35,699 nucleotides of DNA from CAYFSC01 sp964345695 (GCA_964345695.1 CAYFSC010000007.1:1-35699), one strand, 5' to 3'. Numbered from the stretch's first letter, positions 25,628-34,143 are shown. Translations and numbers: made by a program. The notes: generated by a model not told the origin, from the sequence alone.

Positions 25628-27484
25628 ATGAATCGTTTTCGGCAGCTTTTTTCCTCCTCGTCCGATCGGCCGACGAACGACGCAGACGCTCCTCCAGCTT
25701 CTTGGGACCGGTCTGTATTGGTTCTTAGCGTGGTCGGCATGCTCGCTGTTGCCCTGCTGGGCATGGACCGCCCCGACACGCTTGCTCGCCAACTGATGTC
25801 TCGGCTGCACACCTTCGCGCTTGCCCCGGCGGTGCCCGAGGTTGACCCGGACACGACGCTGGCGCGATCTGGCACGACTCGCCTGCGTGACCTCTCCTCG
25901 CATCCGATGGTGCGCCATCGCTCGTACTTTTCGCCGTCGGTGTTTGGCGCCGCCCGGCCCGACTCGACGCTGCGCGGCCAGTTCCACGACCTGCTCGATC
26001 TGTACATCAACCGGCAGAGCGTGGACGACAATTACACCCTGCGCGTCAAGGACAAGCGCACAGGCGAGGTACTGGAAGTGCATCGCCTCGACAATGTGGA
26101 GGCGCGATACGGAGCAAGCGCGTCGGTCGACTGGCGACGCGTTGACGACTACCGCCGCCGCGCTACGCGTCGCCTCGTGGACAAGTACGTGGCGCGCGGC
26201 GTTCCGAGAGAGTCCATCATGGTGCGCTGGGGCCGGGCCAATCAGGTGCAGAACGCCCACGAGCGGGATGCTCCGTTCAAAGAGTACGAAGTACGCCTGG
26301 CGCAGTACCTCGACCTGAGCCTCCTCCCCACCGAAATCGGTACCGTCGAGACGTTCAACCAGGACGACCTGGTGTCGCCGGTCGGGGCGCGAAGCCGCTA
26401 CCAGATGATGCCGTGGATCCTGCGGCGTCTCGGCGTGAACTCGTACAGCCTGCGGACGGAAACCGGCGCCTGGCAGCGCGTGCGGGAGGAGTGGCATCCG
26501 CTGCTCACTCTGGAGCCGGCCTTCACGCTGCTCCGCGGATACGTAAACGCCGTCGGCCATGAGATTCCTGGCCTCTCGGCCTACCACACCGGACCGGGCA
26601 ACATCTACAAGATCTTCCGCCTCTACTACACCGAGTCGCGGCACTTCTCGCCGTCGTCGACCGTCGTCGACGCCTACCTGTGGGCGCTGACCGAAGGCTT
26701 CGAGACGGTCCGCGCTCAGTCGTCCTTCGGCCCCTATTCGCGGGGCTACGTGCCGTCGGCCTACGGCGCCCTCACGGCCACCGACGACCGTCCGATGGAG
26801 CTCGGGCAGACCCTTCGCGCCGTGCGGGTGCAGCTCCGCCCCGGTGCGCAGGTGTCTCTCCGCACTCTGCTAACGGCCATCGACACCACCGCGCAGCCCC
26901 TGGACTGGGGGCCGGGCTCCCAACCCCGCAGCCTGTATGAGGGCTTCCGTGCCTTGAACCCGCATTTCGACCTGCCCGCCTCCCCCGACGGGGAGCTGCC
27001 GCCCCGCGGCAACGTGCGCCTCGTGGCCTCCGTCGACGGAAATGCGGTCCGGTTTTTCCTTCCGCTCGGTGCGCCGGCCCTTCTCCGCGCGGCCGGGCTC
27101 GACGTGCTGGACACGGACCACACGTTCCGCTTCGACCGGTCCACGTACGCCGATCCCGCCCCGTCGGAGACCAGCGTCTGGGACCGCCGTTACGACGCGC
27201 TTGTGGACGACATCCGAGACTTTGGGTTCACGCCCGACAACCGGGAGCGTCTGCTGCGCCTGTACGAGAAGTTTGTGACCCTGGCTGAAGAACACCCCGA
27301 CTCGCACTATCGGCAGATGCAACTCGGCATCATTCGCACCCACCGGCGCATCTGGACGTCGGACGTCTGGGACAAGCTGTCGGACGCCACGATGATTGCC
27401 ACCGGGCGGACGCGCATGCCGGTGCAACCCCCGGTCCCGCTCCGCACGACTTCGCCCAACCTCGCCCCTACGTCGGCACCCTGA
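25628..27484 (+). CDS. membrane-anchored protein with a degenerate lytic-transglycosylase (SLT-like) domain
   Basis: A protein of about 618 residues. One transmembrane segment lies near the N-terminus (VLVLSVVGMLAVALLGM, about 31-47), and the rest is probably periplasmic. Residues about 235-345 read like an SLT fold: VETFNQDDLVSPVGARSRYQ then MMPWILRRLG, matching the usual 'V-E-S-x-F-N-P-x-A-x-S-x-x-G-A-x-G-L-x-Q-(F/I)-M-P', with E241 in the catalytic position, and later YVNAVGHEIPGLSAYHTGPG, matching 'A-Y-N-x-G-P-G'. The spacing around the SLT core is unusual and several consensus residues differ. The rest, including LysM-like or beta-rich C-terminal parts, I do not recognise. If active it would cleave peptidoglycan. 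An in-frame GTG at 25619 is an alternative start. Confidence 0.68.
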   Translation: MNRFRQLFSSSSDRPTNDADAPPASWDRSVLVLSVVGMLAVALLGMDRPDTLARQLMSRLHTFALAPAVPEVDPDTTLARSGTTRLRDLSSHPMVRHRSYFSPSVFGAARPDSTLRGQFHDLLDLYINRQSVDDNYTLRVKDKRTGEVLEVHRLDNVEARYGASASVDWRRVDDYRRRATRRLVDKYVARGVPRESIMVRWGRANQVQNAHERDAPFKEYEVRLAQYLDLSLLPTEIGTVETFNQDDLVSPVGARSRYQMMPWILRRLGVNSYSLRTETGAWQRVREEWHPLLTLEPAFTLLRGYVNAVGHEIPGLSAYHTGPGNIYKIFRLYYTESRHFSPSSTVVDAYLWALTEGFETVRAQSSFGPYSRGYVPSAYGALTATDDRPMELGQTLRAVRVQLRPGAQVSLRTLLTAIDTTAQPLDWGPGSQPRSLYEGFRALNPHFDLPASPDGELPPRGNVRLVASVDGNAVRFFLPLGAPALLRAAGLDVLDTDHTFRFDRSTYADPAPSETSVWDRRYDALVDDIRDFGFTPDNRERLLRLYEKFVTLAEEHPDSHYRQMQLGIIRTHRRIWTSDVWDKLSDATMIATGRTRMPVQPPVPLRTTSPNLAPTSAP

Positions 27485-27531
27485 GGAGAGGCAGCGCCCG
27501 GGAACGGTTCCCCTCCACGCCCGATCTCCGG

Positions 27532-29565
27532 CTACCGCTCGATCCACAGGTTCGTCCAGGCATCGACGCGGGCGTGCCAGCGAGGCGGGATGACGACCGT
27601 TGAGTCGTACTGATGCACGATCGCCGGACCGTCGAGGGTGTGTCCGGGCCCGAGTCTGTCACGCGCATAGGTGGTGGCCTCCGCAGGCGCGTCGGCGTCG
27701 AACCAGACGGGGCGCGTCCCCAGAACGGCCGCATCGATGTCGGCCTCGGTCTTAGCTTCTGCCCGGAGATCAAGCGGCTCGGCGGGGACGGTCCCCCGCA
27801 CGCGCAGCGCCACAACCTCGACGGGTTCGCTCGGGTCGGCGTGGCCGTAGCGTTGCTCGTGGCCGGCGTGAAAGGCGTCAACGGCTTGCCGAACGCGCGT
27901 CGCACTGATGGGAGTGTCGAGGGCAGTGCGCAGCTCGTAACTTTGTCCGGCGTACCGCAGGTCCAGTTCCAGCTCGATCCGCGGCGTGCCGTGGGGCCGC
28001 AACGCCGCACGGACTTCCTCCTCTCCAGCCCGTGCGGCGGCGCGGAGAGGCGCGGGATCGTCGAGGAGCGCCGGCGCCGCGTCCAGCACCGCCCGCGACG
28101 TGTCGTACACGACATCGGCCATGAGCAGCCCAAGAGCGCTTAGGACGCCCGGTGTCGGCGGGACGAGGACGCGACGTACGTTCAGGGCCTCGGCGAGGGC
28201 CGCGGCATGCAGGGGGCCAGCGCCTCCGAACGGCACCAGCACGTAGTCGCGCGGATCGTGGCCCCGCTCGACAGAGATGTGCCGCAGGGCCCGCTCCATC
28301 GTGGCATTGGCCACCCGGAGGATGCCGAGGGCAGCTGCCTTGGATGACAGGTCCAGCGTCGCTCCAAGTTCGCCAATGACGTCGTGCGCCGCCTGCGGAT
28401 CCACGTCGAGGGCCCCCTCGCCGCCGAGCAGATGGTCGGGATGGAGGCGGCCGAGGGCGAGGTGGGCATCGGTAACCGTCGGTGCTGTGCCGCCGCGCCC
28501 GTAGCAGGCCGGTCCCGGCTCCGCCCCCGCACTGTCCGGCCCCACTCGCAGGCGGCCGCCCTCGTCCACGTCTGCGATGCTTCCGCCCCCGGCCCCTACG
28601 GTGTGGATGTCCGTCGCAGGCAGGCGCAGCGGAAGGCCCGCGATGGTGTGCTCGGTAGTGCGCGGCACGCCGCCATCGCACAGCGCGACATCGGTGCTGG
28701 TTCCGCCCATGTCGAGGGTCAGAACACGAGGAGCGTCGGTTTCCATGGCGCGCCGGGCGAGCCCGAGCGCACCGACGACGCCGCCCGCCGGACCGCTCAG
28801 TGCGAGCCGCGCAGCCTGCGGCGCGGCGGTCGACAGTCCAATGGTGCCTCCGTTCGACTGCATGACCCGGACTGAGCGCGAACCGATTGCCTCGCGCAGA
28901 CGCGACAGGTAGCGCTCCACCTGCGGTCGCACGTACGCATTGACGACGGTTGTAGCGGTCCGTTCGTACTCGCGGTACTCTGGCAGCAGCGCACTGCTGC
29001 GCGTGACCGGGACGTCGGGGAGCACCGACCGCACGATCTCCACGGCGCGTTTTTCGTGCATGGCGTTCCGATACGCGAACAGAAACACGACCGCCACGCT
29101 CTCCACGTTTTGCGCGGCCATGTCCTCGGCGCAGGCGCGGACTGCAGCCTCATCGAGCGGCGTTACCACGTGTCCCGAAGCGTCCAGGCGCTCGGGCACC
29201 TCGTAGCGCCGGGCACTGGGGACCAACGGGGCGGGACGCGTTGGATGCAGCGCGTACAGGTCGGGGCGGTGTTGCCGACCGATGACGAGCACGTCGCCAA
29301 ATCCGTTCGTGGTCAGCAGCGCGGTTCGGGCGCCGCGGTGTTCGAGCAGCGCGTTCGTCGCCGTCGTGGTGCCGTGCGCCATCGGAGCGTCATCGGCCAC
29401 GCCGAGCGCGTCCAGCCCGTTCACGACAGCCTTGTGCTGGGGCTGCGTCGTCGGTTCTTTGTGGACGCGGAGGCGCTGTCCGTCCCACCATACAAAGTCG
29501 GTGAACGTCCCGCCCACGTCGGTGCCGACGCGTTCGGGGCAGCCGGTGTGTTCAGAGGGGCTCAT
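27532..29565 (-). CDS. hyuA: hydantoinase/oxoprolinase subunit A (HyuA-type)
   Basis: A protein of 677 residues with the acetate-kinase/Hsp70-like fold of N-methylhydantoinase A, which opens hydantoin- or oxoproline-type rings using ATP. Motifs: RVGTDVGGTFTDFVWWDG near the N-terminus, GTTTATNALLEHRGARTALL, LSGPAGGVVGA, the second nucleotide motif LTLDMGGTSTDVALCDGG, GAGGGSIADVD, and SVERGHDPRDYVLVPFGGAG. This matches HyuA as a separate subunit. Its usual partner HyuB (about 520-570 residues) is not adjacent, since the upstream gene is a crotonase and the downstream gene runs the other way. The ATG at 29565 follows a heptad array in the leader. The substrate is unknown. Confidence 0.9.
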   Translation of the reverse strand: MSPSEHTGCPERVGTDVGGTFTDFVWWDGQRLRVHKEPTTQPQHKAVVNGLDALGVADDAPMAHGTTTATNALLEHRGARTALLTTNGFGDVLVIGRQHRPDLYALHPTRPAPLVPSARRYEVPERLDASGHVVTPLDEAAVRACAEDMAAQNVESVAVVFLFAYRNAMHEKRAVEIVRSVLPDVPVTRSSALLPEYREYERTATTVVNAYVRPQVERYLSRLREAIGSRSVRVMQSNGGTIGLSTAAPQAARLALSGPAGGVVGALGLARRAMETDAPRVLTLDMGGTSTDVALCDGGVPRTTEHTIAGLPLRLPATDIHTVGAGGGSIADVDEGGRLRVGPDSAGAEPGPACYGRGGTAPTVTDAHLALGRLHPDHLLGGEGALDVDPQAAHDVIGELGATLDLSSKAAALGILRVANATMERALRHISVERGHDPRDYVLVPFGGAGPLHAAALAEALNVRRVLVPPTPGVLSALGLLMADVVYDTSRAVLDAAPALLDDPAPLRAAARAGEEEVRAALRPHGTPRIELELDLRYAGQSYELRTALDTPISATRVRQAVDAFHAGHEQRYGHADPSEPVEVVALRVRGTVPAEPLDLRAEAKTEADIDAAVLGTRPVWFDADAPAEATTYARDRLGPGHTLDGPAIVHQYDSTVVIPPRWHARVDAWTNLWIER

Positions 29566-29573
29566 TCGAGAGA

Positions 29574-29594
29574 GCAGAAGGCAGGAGACAGGAG
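29574..29594. repeat. three-unit heptad array in the hyuA leader
   Basis: GCAGAAG, GCAGGAG and ACAGGAG stand in tandem at 29574-29594, ending eight bases upstream of the hyuA ATG (minus strand). The consensus is RCAGRAG; on the coding strand the units are CTCCTGT-like. They cannot act as a Shine-Dalgarno sequence in that orientation. Confidence 0.6.
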
Positions 29595-29702
29595 ATCGCA
29601 AGCGTGAAGTCTTCGGGCGACGTTGAGGCTACGCATGCACGGACGGAGGCGTTCGTACAGCGCACCGGATTCCGCCTCGGGGCGCCGCCGCCTCCCCCGT
29701 CG

Positions 29703-30485
29703 TCAGTCGCCGAACGATCCATGTCGCCCTTCGCCCTCGGCGAACCGTTCGGCGCCCGCTGCCGTCTCGCCGCTGGCCAGCACCTGGCATCCGAGGTGGG
29801 CCTCCAGCGCGAGCCCCGGCGCTAGGTCGCGATCAAGACCGCGGTAGACGGCCTGCCGGTCGCTGCGCAAACACGCCTGCGGAAAGGCCGCCAGTTCCGC
29901 CGCCAGGGTCTCGGCCTCGTCTTGTGCGGCGCCAGACGCTACGACGCGCGTCGCGAGTCCGATCGCGTGGGCCTCCTCAGCATCAACCGGGCGGCCCGTG
30001 AGAATCAGGTCCAGGGCACGTCCGAGCCCCACAATCTGCGGCAGGCGCTGGGTGCCGCCGTCCACGAGCGGCACGCCGAACCGTCGGCAGAAGACGCCGA
30101 ACACGGCATCCTCTTCCACGACGCGCAGATCGCACCAGCAGGCCAGTTCCAGGCCGCCCGCCACCGCGTAGCCCGAAACGGCTGCGATCACAGGTTTCGA
30201 GAGACGCATGCGGGTTGGCCCGAGGGGCCCGTCTCGGCGCAGGTCGGGATCCACGACGTGCATGGTACCCTCCGCGATCGCCTGCAGATCGGCGCCCGCG
30301 CAGAAGTGTCCCCCGGCGCCTCGAAGCACGGCCACGTCCACCGCATCGTCGGCGTCGAAGGTGCGGAAGACGTCGGCTAGCCGGTGGGCCGTGGCAGGGT
30401 CGATGGCGTTGCGGCGCTCCGGACGGTTCAGGGTGATCGTGCGAACGGATCCGTCATCGTCGGTGCGGATGGAGGCGTCGGACAT
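29703..30485 (-). CDS. enoyl-CoA hydratase/isomerase (crotonase) family protein
   Basis: A crotonase-fold protein of 260 residues, acting on acyl-CoA thioesters. Motifs: TLNRPERRNAIDP (N-terminal), the oxyanion and CoA loop LRGAGGHFCAGADLQAIAEG, and SGYAVAGGLELACWCDLRVV, carrying the first catalytic Glu position. In the next segment the second Glu of classical hydratases is not at the usual place: FGVPLVDGGTQRLPQIVG lacks the preceding P-E. It could therefore be an isomerase or another crotonase rather than a simple hydratase. The ATG at 30485 was chosen over an upstream in-frame ATG. It lies upstream of hyuA on the same strand, 137 bases apart. Confidence 0.88.
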   Translation of the reverse strand: MSDASIRTDDDGSVRTITLNRPERRNAIDPATAHRLADVFRTFDADDAVDVAVLRGAGGHFCAGADLQAIAEGTMHVVDPDLRRDGPLGPTRMRLSKPVIAAVSGYAVAGGLELACWCDLRVVEEDAVFGVFCRRFGVPLVDGGTQRLPQIVGLGRALDLILTGRPVDAEEAHAIGLATRVVASGAAQDEAETLAAELAAFPQACLRSDRQAVYRGLDRDLAPGLALEAHLGCQVLASGETAAGAERFAEGEGRHGSFGD

Positions 30486-30532
30486 AGCGGGCAAACGAAT
30501 TGGAGACGAACGGACCGCGAGCAGGAAGGATC

Positions 30533-30564
30533 GGAAGATAGACGACAGCGCGGCTCTTCCGCAA
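30533..30564 (-). promoter_or_regulatory. possible promoter of the crotonase gene
   Basis: On the minus strand, TTG at 30564-30562, a 21-base spacer, then TATCTTCC at 30540-30533, 47 bases before the ATG. It shares TATCTT with the acuB -7 box. Confidence 0.35.
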
Positions 30565-30743
30565 TTTCTGCCGGCGGCCGGACCCATTCCCGGCACCCAT
30601 CGATTGGATCACACCACAGTCGTTCCACGAATACGCATCCCAACTGGACGTGGGGGTCTACACGGCAACGTGTCGTTCCTGCTCGCGACACGGCGGCGCA
30701 CGCCCCCCTCCTCTGTCTCTCTCCAACGCGATTTGACACTGGC

Positions 30744-31181
30744 ATGGCCATCCCTCCCATCTCAGAATCCACGATCAAGGAGCACACCGCAGGTGGATCT
30801 TTCGAGCGCGGTGAAGAATACCTCGCCGATGGGGCCGTTCGGTCCATCGAACAGATCGGCGAGCACACCCTGCGCGCACACGTGCAGGGCAGCGACGTGC
30901 ATCCATACCTCGTGACGATCCAGTTCGACGACGAGGACGTGACGGAGGTGGAGTGCACGTGCCCTTACCACAGCGGCTCGTGGTGCAAGCATGCCGCGGC
31001 CGCTCTGCTCAAGACGCTGCGCGAGGACGCCGTTCCGAAGGCCGAGTCGGCGGCGGTATCGGATCTGGTACGCGACCTGGATCACGACGTGCTGGTTCGC
31101 CTAATCGAGCGACTCGCAGAATACAACCCCGACCTCGTCGACCAAATCCGGCGGGAGCGGGAGCGCCTGGCAGACGAGTAG
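30744..31181 (+). CDS. SWIM zinc-finger protein
   Basis: A protein of 145 residues with a SWIM finger of the form C-x-C-x(n)-C-x-H: C71, C73, C81 and H83 in CTCPYHSGSWCKH. The N-terminal part (GGSFERGEEYLADGAV, then beta strands) is the usual lead-in for bacterial SWIM proteins. The C-terminal third is an acidic helical tail (LVRLIERLAEYNPDLVDQIR). SWIM proteins bind nucleic acids or proteins and often neighbour SNF2 helicases, but none is here. The start at 30744 is an ATG; the frame is open upstream, but that stretch is not SWIM-like. A promoter candidate for pyrC follows. Confidence 0.82.
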   Translation: MAIPPISESTIKEHTAGGSFERGEEYLADGAVRSIEQIGEHTLRAHVQGSDVHPYLVTIQFDDEDVTEVECTCPYHSGSWCKHAAAALLKTLREDAVPKAESAAVSDLVRDLDHDVLVRLIERLAEYNPDLVDQIRRERERLADE

Positions 31182-31214
31182 CGGCAGTCCTCACCAAATT
31201 TCGGTTTGGCATCG

Positions 31215-31246
31215 TTGACGCGGCCTGCGGGTCCGGCCTACCTTGG
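31215..31246 (+). promoter_or_regulatory. Bacteroidota-type promoter for pyrC
   Basis: TTG at 31215-31217, a 21-base spacer, then TACCTTGG at 31239-31246 (one mismatch to TAnnTTTG), ending 35 bases before the pyrC ATG. Confidence 0.45.
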
Positions 31247-31281
31247 CAGTGTTCGGCTCCTGTGACCCACTGCTGGCTTCC

Positions 31282-32565
31282 ATGACTCCCGACCTGCTCC
31301 TCCGCGGCGGCACGCTGCTTCTCCCCCAGGCCTCCACCCGTCGCACGGCGGACGTGCTGATTCGCGACGGCTCGATTGCAGCCATCGGCCCCGACCTGGA
31401 CGCACCCGGCGTGCCCACATACGACGCCTCGGACCGCCTAATCTCGCCGGGGTGGATGGACATGCACGTCCACTTCCGCGAGCCCGGGCAAGAGCACAAA
31501 GAGACGATCGCCACCGGGGCCCGGGCGGCCGCTGCAGGCGGGTTTACGACGGTCGCCTGCATGCCGAACACCGAGCCGCCGATCCATACACGCGACGTGG
31601 TCGAGTTCATCCTGGAGCGCGCCGCCGACACGCCAGTCGACGTACATCCGATTGCCACCGTTTCGAAGAAGCGAGCCGGCACGGAGCTCGCAGAACTCGG
31701 CGACATGGCCGACGGCGGCGCGGTGGCGTTCAGCGACGACGGGGCGCCGGTGCAGCACGCCGGCCTCATGCGGCGTGCCCTGGAGTACAGCGCCATGCTC
31801 GACCGCCCCATCATCAACCACATGGAGGAGGAGGCGCTCAACCCCGACGGGCACATGAACGAGGGCGTCGTCTCGGCCCGCATCGGGGTGGCCGGCATTC
31901 CGGGACTGGCCGAGCAGGTGATGATCGCGCGCGACGTGGAGCTCGCCCACGGTACCGACGGCCACGTGCATGTGGCCCACATCTCAACGGCGCGTGGCGT
32001 GGAGCTCGTCCGCCAGGCGAAGGCCCGCGGCGTGACGGTCACGGCCGAGGCCTGCCCGCACCACTTCACGCTGACCGATCAGGCCGTGGAGGACAGCGGC
32101 TTTGACACGAACACCAAGATGCACCCGCCGTTGTGCAGCGCGGCAGACGTCGAAGCGATCAAAGACGGTCTCGCCGACGGCACGATCGACGCCATCTGTA
32201 CCGACCACGCCCCCCATGCGGCCTTCGAGAAAGAGGTCGAGTTTACGGCGGCGCCGTTCGGCATTCTCGGCCTGGAAACCGCCTGGGGGCTTATCGGGCG
32301 GGAGCTCGTCCGTCCGGGCGTCCTCAGCGTCGAGGAGGCGGTCGCGAAGCTTACCGTCGCGCCGCGCCAGATCCTGGGCCTGGAGCCCCCGCGCATCGCG
32401 GAGGGCGAACCGGCCTGCCTGACGATCTTCGATGCGACGACCGAATGGTGGTTCACCGCGGACGACATCGGATCGAAGAGCCAAAACACCCCGTTCCTTG
32501 ACGAAATGATGGTCGGCCGCCCCTGGGCGATCTACAACAAGGGGCAGTTCATTCAAACGGGTTGA
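31282..32565 (+). CDS. pyrC: dihydroorotase (class I type)
   Basis: An amidohydrolase of 427 residues that closes carbamoyl-aspartate to dihydroorotate in pyrimidine synthesis. Metal ligands H62 and H64 lie in GWMDMHVHFREPGQEHKE. Also present are GGFTTVACMPNTEPP, AVAFSDDGAPV and the catalytic-aspartate block DAICTDHAPHA. The length and the FREPG motif fit class I dihydroorotase. Allantoinase has similar motifs and cannot be wholly excluded, but no purine-degradation genes are nearby. The frame is open to 31243, but the ATG at 31282 gives the usual start (TPDLLLRGGTLL). The stop region overlaps, on the other strand, the truncated end of the metallophosphoesterase relic. Confidence 0.93.
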   Translation: MTPDLLLRGGTLLLPQASTRRTADVLIRDGSIAAIGPDLDAPGVPTYDASDRLISPGWMDMHVHFREPGQEHKETIATGARAAAAGGFTTVACMPNTEPPIHTRDVVEFILERAADTPVDVHPIATVSKKRAGTELAELGDMADGGAVAFSDDGAPVQHAGLMRRALEYSAMLDRPIINHMEEEALNPDGHMNEGVVSARIGVAGIPGLAEQVMIARDVELAHGTDGHVHVAHISTARGVELVRQAKARGVTVTAEACPHHFTLTDQAVEDSGFDTNTKMHPPLCSAADVEAIKDGLADGTIDAICTDHAPHAAFEKEVEFTAAPFGILGLETAWGLIGRELVRPGVLSVEEAVAKLTVAPRQILGLEPPRIAEGEPACLTIFDATTEWWFTADDIGSKSQNTPFLDEMMVGRPWAIYNKGQFIQTG

Positions 32566-32726
32566 CGCAGATCGACGCACGCCACCGGGTCGGCGTTGTA
32601 GGCGACGAGGTCTCCCAGGCAGTGCACAGCATCCACCCCGACGCGGTCGGCCGCCTGCACCGCGGCCTGGAGGACTTTCAGGTTGAAATGGATGTCGGAG
32701 AGAACGGCGATGCACCCGAGCGAAAT
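32553..32726 (-). pseudogene. N-terminal fragment of a calcineurin-like metallophosphoesterase
   Basis: The minus strand reads IAVLSDIHFNLKVLQAAVQA, then DRVGVDAVHCLGDLVAYNAD and PVACVDLR before a stop at 32553. This is the start of the common prokaryotic metallophosphoesterase family: metal motifs D-x-H (SDIH, where the usual next residue Gly is Phe) and G-D-L-V. About 54 codons remain of the normal ~230-250. The second half, with the G-N-H-D and histidine motifs, is absent, and the frame ends in pyrC coding sequence. No ATG, GTG or TTG stands at its start. I interpret it as the stump left when this region was rearranged next to pyrC. Confidence 0.82.
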
Positions 32727-32846
32727 CGATCGGCTGAAGGTAGAACCGTGAGGTAGAGCGCGCGGCCTTCGGTTCCAATCGATCACAGCGGGAGACCGGG
32801 CAGACGAACCGTAGACCGGCGGCGGACCGGAGGCCCCACTCCGGAC

Positions 32847-32874
32847 GATGAACTCAAAACTCGGAACTCGAAAC
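32847..32874. repeat. four-unit heptad array immediately before the ddl start
   Basis: Four 7-bp units end in AAC on the plus strand (for example TCGGAAC, TCGAAAC), which read GTTNNNN on the other strand. They stop two bases before the ddl ATG at 32877, so they occupy the ribosome-loading stretch of the mRNA. Confidence 0.8.
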
Positions 32875-32876
32875 GC

Positions 32877-34136
32877 ATGTCTCGCGATCGTCTGAACGTT
32901 GGTGTTGTACTCGGCGGCGTGGCTCCCGAGCACGAGGTCTCGATCATCTCGGCACTGCAGGCCGCAGCAGCGCTCGACCGTGACCGTTACCGCCCGGTTC
33001 CGCTGTACATTGCCAAGGACGGGACGTGGTACACCGGCGAGGATCTGCTGGAGATCGACAACTACCGGGACCTTGATGCGCTGCTCGATACGGCCGTCCC
33101 CGTGGCCCTCCAGCCGACCCCGCACGGCCATCTCACCCTGGTCGAAGCCCGCACGCGCGGCGCCATGCAGCGATTTGCGCGTCCCCCCCAGGAGGTTCGT
33201 GTCGACGTGGTGCTACCGGGCCTCCACGGCGGCGCCGGAGAGAACGGCGGCGTGCAGGGGCTCTGCGAGACGTTCAACGTTCCGTACGCGGGCAGCAGCG
33301 TCTTCGGCTCAGCCGCGGGGATGGACAAGGTCCTCTCGAAACGCCTCTGCCGCGACGCCGGCATCTCCGTCGTTGACTTCGTCGCCTTTCACGAAGTCGA
33401 CTGGGCGCACCGCGAGGAAGCCGGCCTGGACCGCTGCGAGGACGAAATTGGCTACCCCGCCATCGTGAAGCCTGCCCGGTGCGGCTCGTCCATTGGCATC
33501 CTACGGGCCGACGACCGCGCGACCCTCGATGCCGCGATCGAGGACGCGTTCCGCTACGACGACAAGGTGATTGTGGAGCGCGCCGTCGACGCCCTCCGCG
33601 AGATCAACTGCTCGGTCCTCGGCGATCGGCACGACGCCACGCCCAGCGTCTTGGAGGAGCCGCTCCCATCTGCGGAGGACGAGGTGCTCACGTTTCAGGA
33701 CAAGTACATGCGCGAGGACGGCGAGGAGGGCGCCAAGATGGGCGGTGCAAAGAGCACGTCTGAAGGAGCTCAGGGCATGGCATCGCTTGACCGCATCGTG
33801 CCCGCCGAGCTGTCGGACGAGCGCACGCAGCGCATTCAAGACCTCGCCGTGCAGCTCTTTCACCTGTTCGAGTGCGCGGGCGTCGTCCGGATCGACTTTA
33901 TGATCGACGAGGACACGGACACGCTGTTCTTCAACGAGATCAATACGATTCCTGGCTCCTTCTCCTTCTACCTGTGGGATCCTTCCGGTGTCGAATTTGA
34001 TGAACTCCTAAATCGCATGATCGCGATTGCCCGGCGCCGTCATCGCGAGCAGAACGGTCGCATTCGGACGTACGATGTGAACCTCCTTGCAGAAAAGAGC
34101 CTGCGCGGCCTCAAGGGGACGAAGTCAGACGCGTAG
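32877..34136 (+). CDS. ddl: D-alanine--D-alanine ligase
   Basis: An ATP-grasp ligase of 419 residues that makes the D-Ala-D-Ala dipeptide of peptidoglycan. The N-terminus LGGVAPEHEVSIISALQ is the usual G-G-x-S/A-x-E-H-x-(V/I)-S. Then come VLPGLHGGAGENGGVQGL, corresponding to 'L-H-G-x-x-G-E-D-G-x-x-Q-G', SAAGMDKVLSKRL, IVKPARCGSSIGI and FFNEINTIPGSFSFYLWDPS. The last is like the Ddl metal-ligand block, with FSFYLW in place of the more common T-x-x-S-x-x-P. It is longer than Escherichia Ddl (about 306-364) because of an acidic/Gly insert (around 280-305, with EDGEEGAKMGGAKSTSEGAQ) before the last domain. A Ddl relative making another dipeptide is possible. Heptad arrays flank both ends. Confidence 0.85.
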   Translation: MSRDRLNVGVVLGGVAPEHEVSIISALQAAAALDRDRYRPVPLYIAKDGTWYTGEDLLEIDNYRDLDALLDTAVPVALQPTPHGHLTLVEARTRGAMQRFARPPQEVRVDVVLPGLHGGAGENGGVQGLCETFNVPYAGSSVFGSAAGMDKVLSKRLCRDAGISVVDFVAFHEVDWAHREEAGLDRCEDEIGYPAIVKPARCGSSIGILRADDRATLDAAIEDAFRYDDKVIVERAVDALREINCSVLGDRHDATPSVLEEPLPSAEDEVLTFQDKYMREDGEEGAKMGGAKSTSEGAQGMASLDRIVPAELSDERTQRIQDLAVQLFHLFECAGVVRIDFMIDEDTDTLFFNEINTIPGSFSFYLWDPSGVEFDELLNRMIAIARRRHREQNGRIRTYDVNLLAEKSLRGLKGTKSDA

Positions 34137-34143
34137 CGTTTCA

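Noticed and set aside
27485..27531. GGGAAC/GTTCCC palindrome as a bidirectional terminator between the convergent genes
   Set aside because: The two arms leave a single-base loop, so only a very short stem could form, and no U-run is present.
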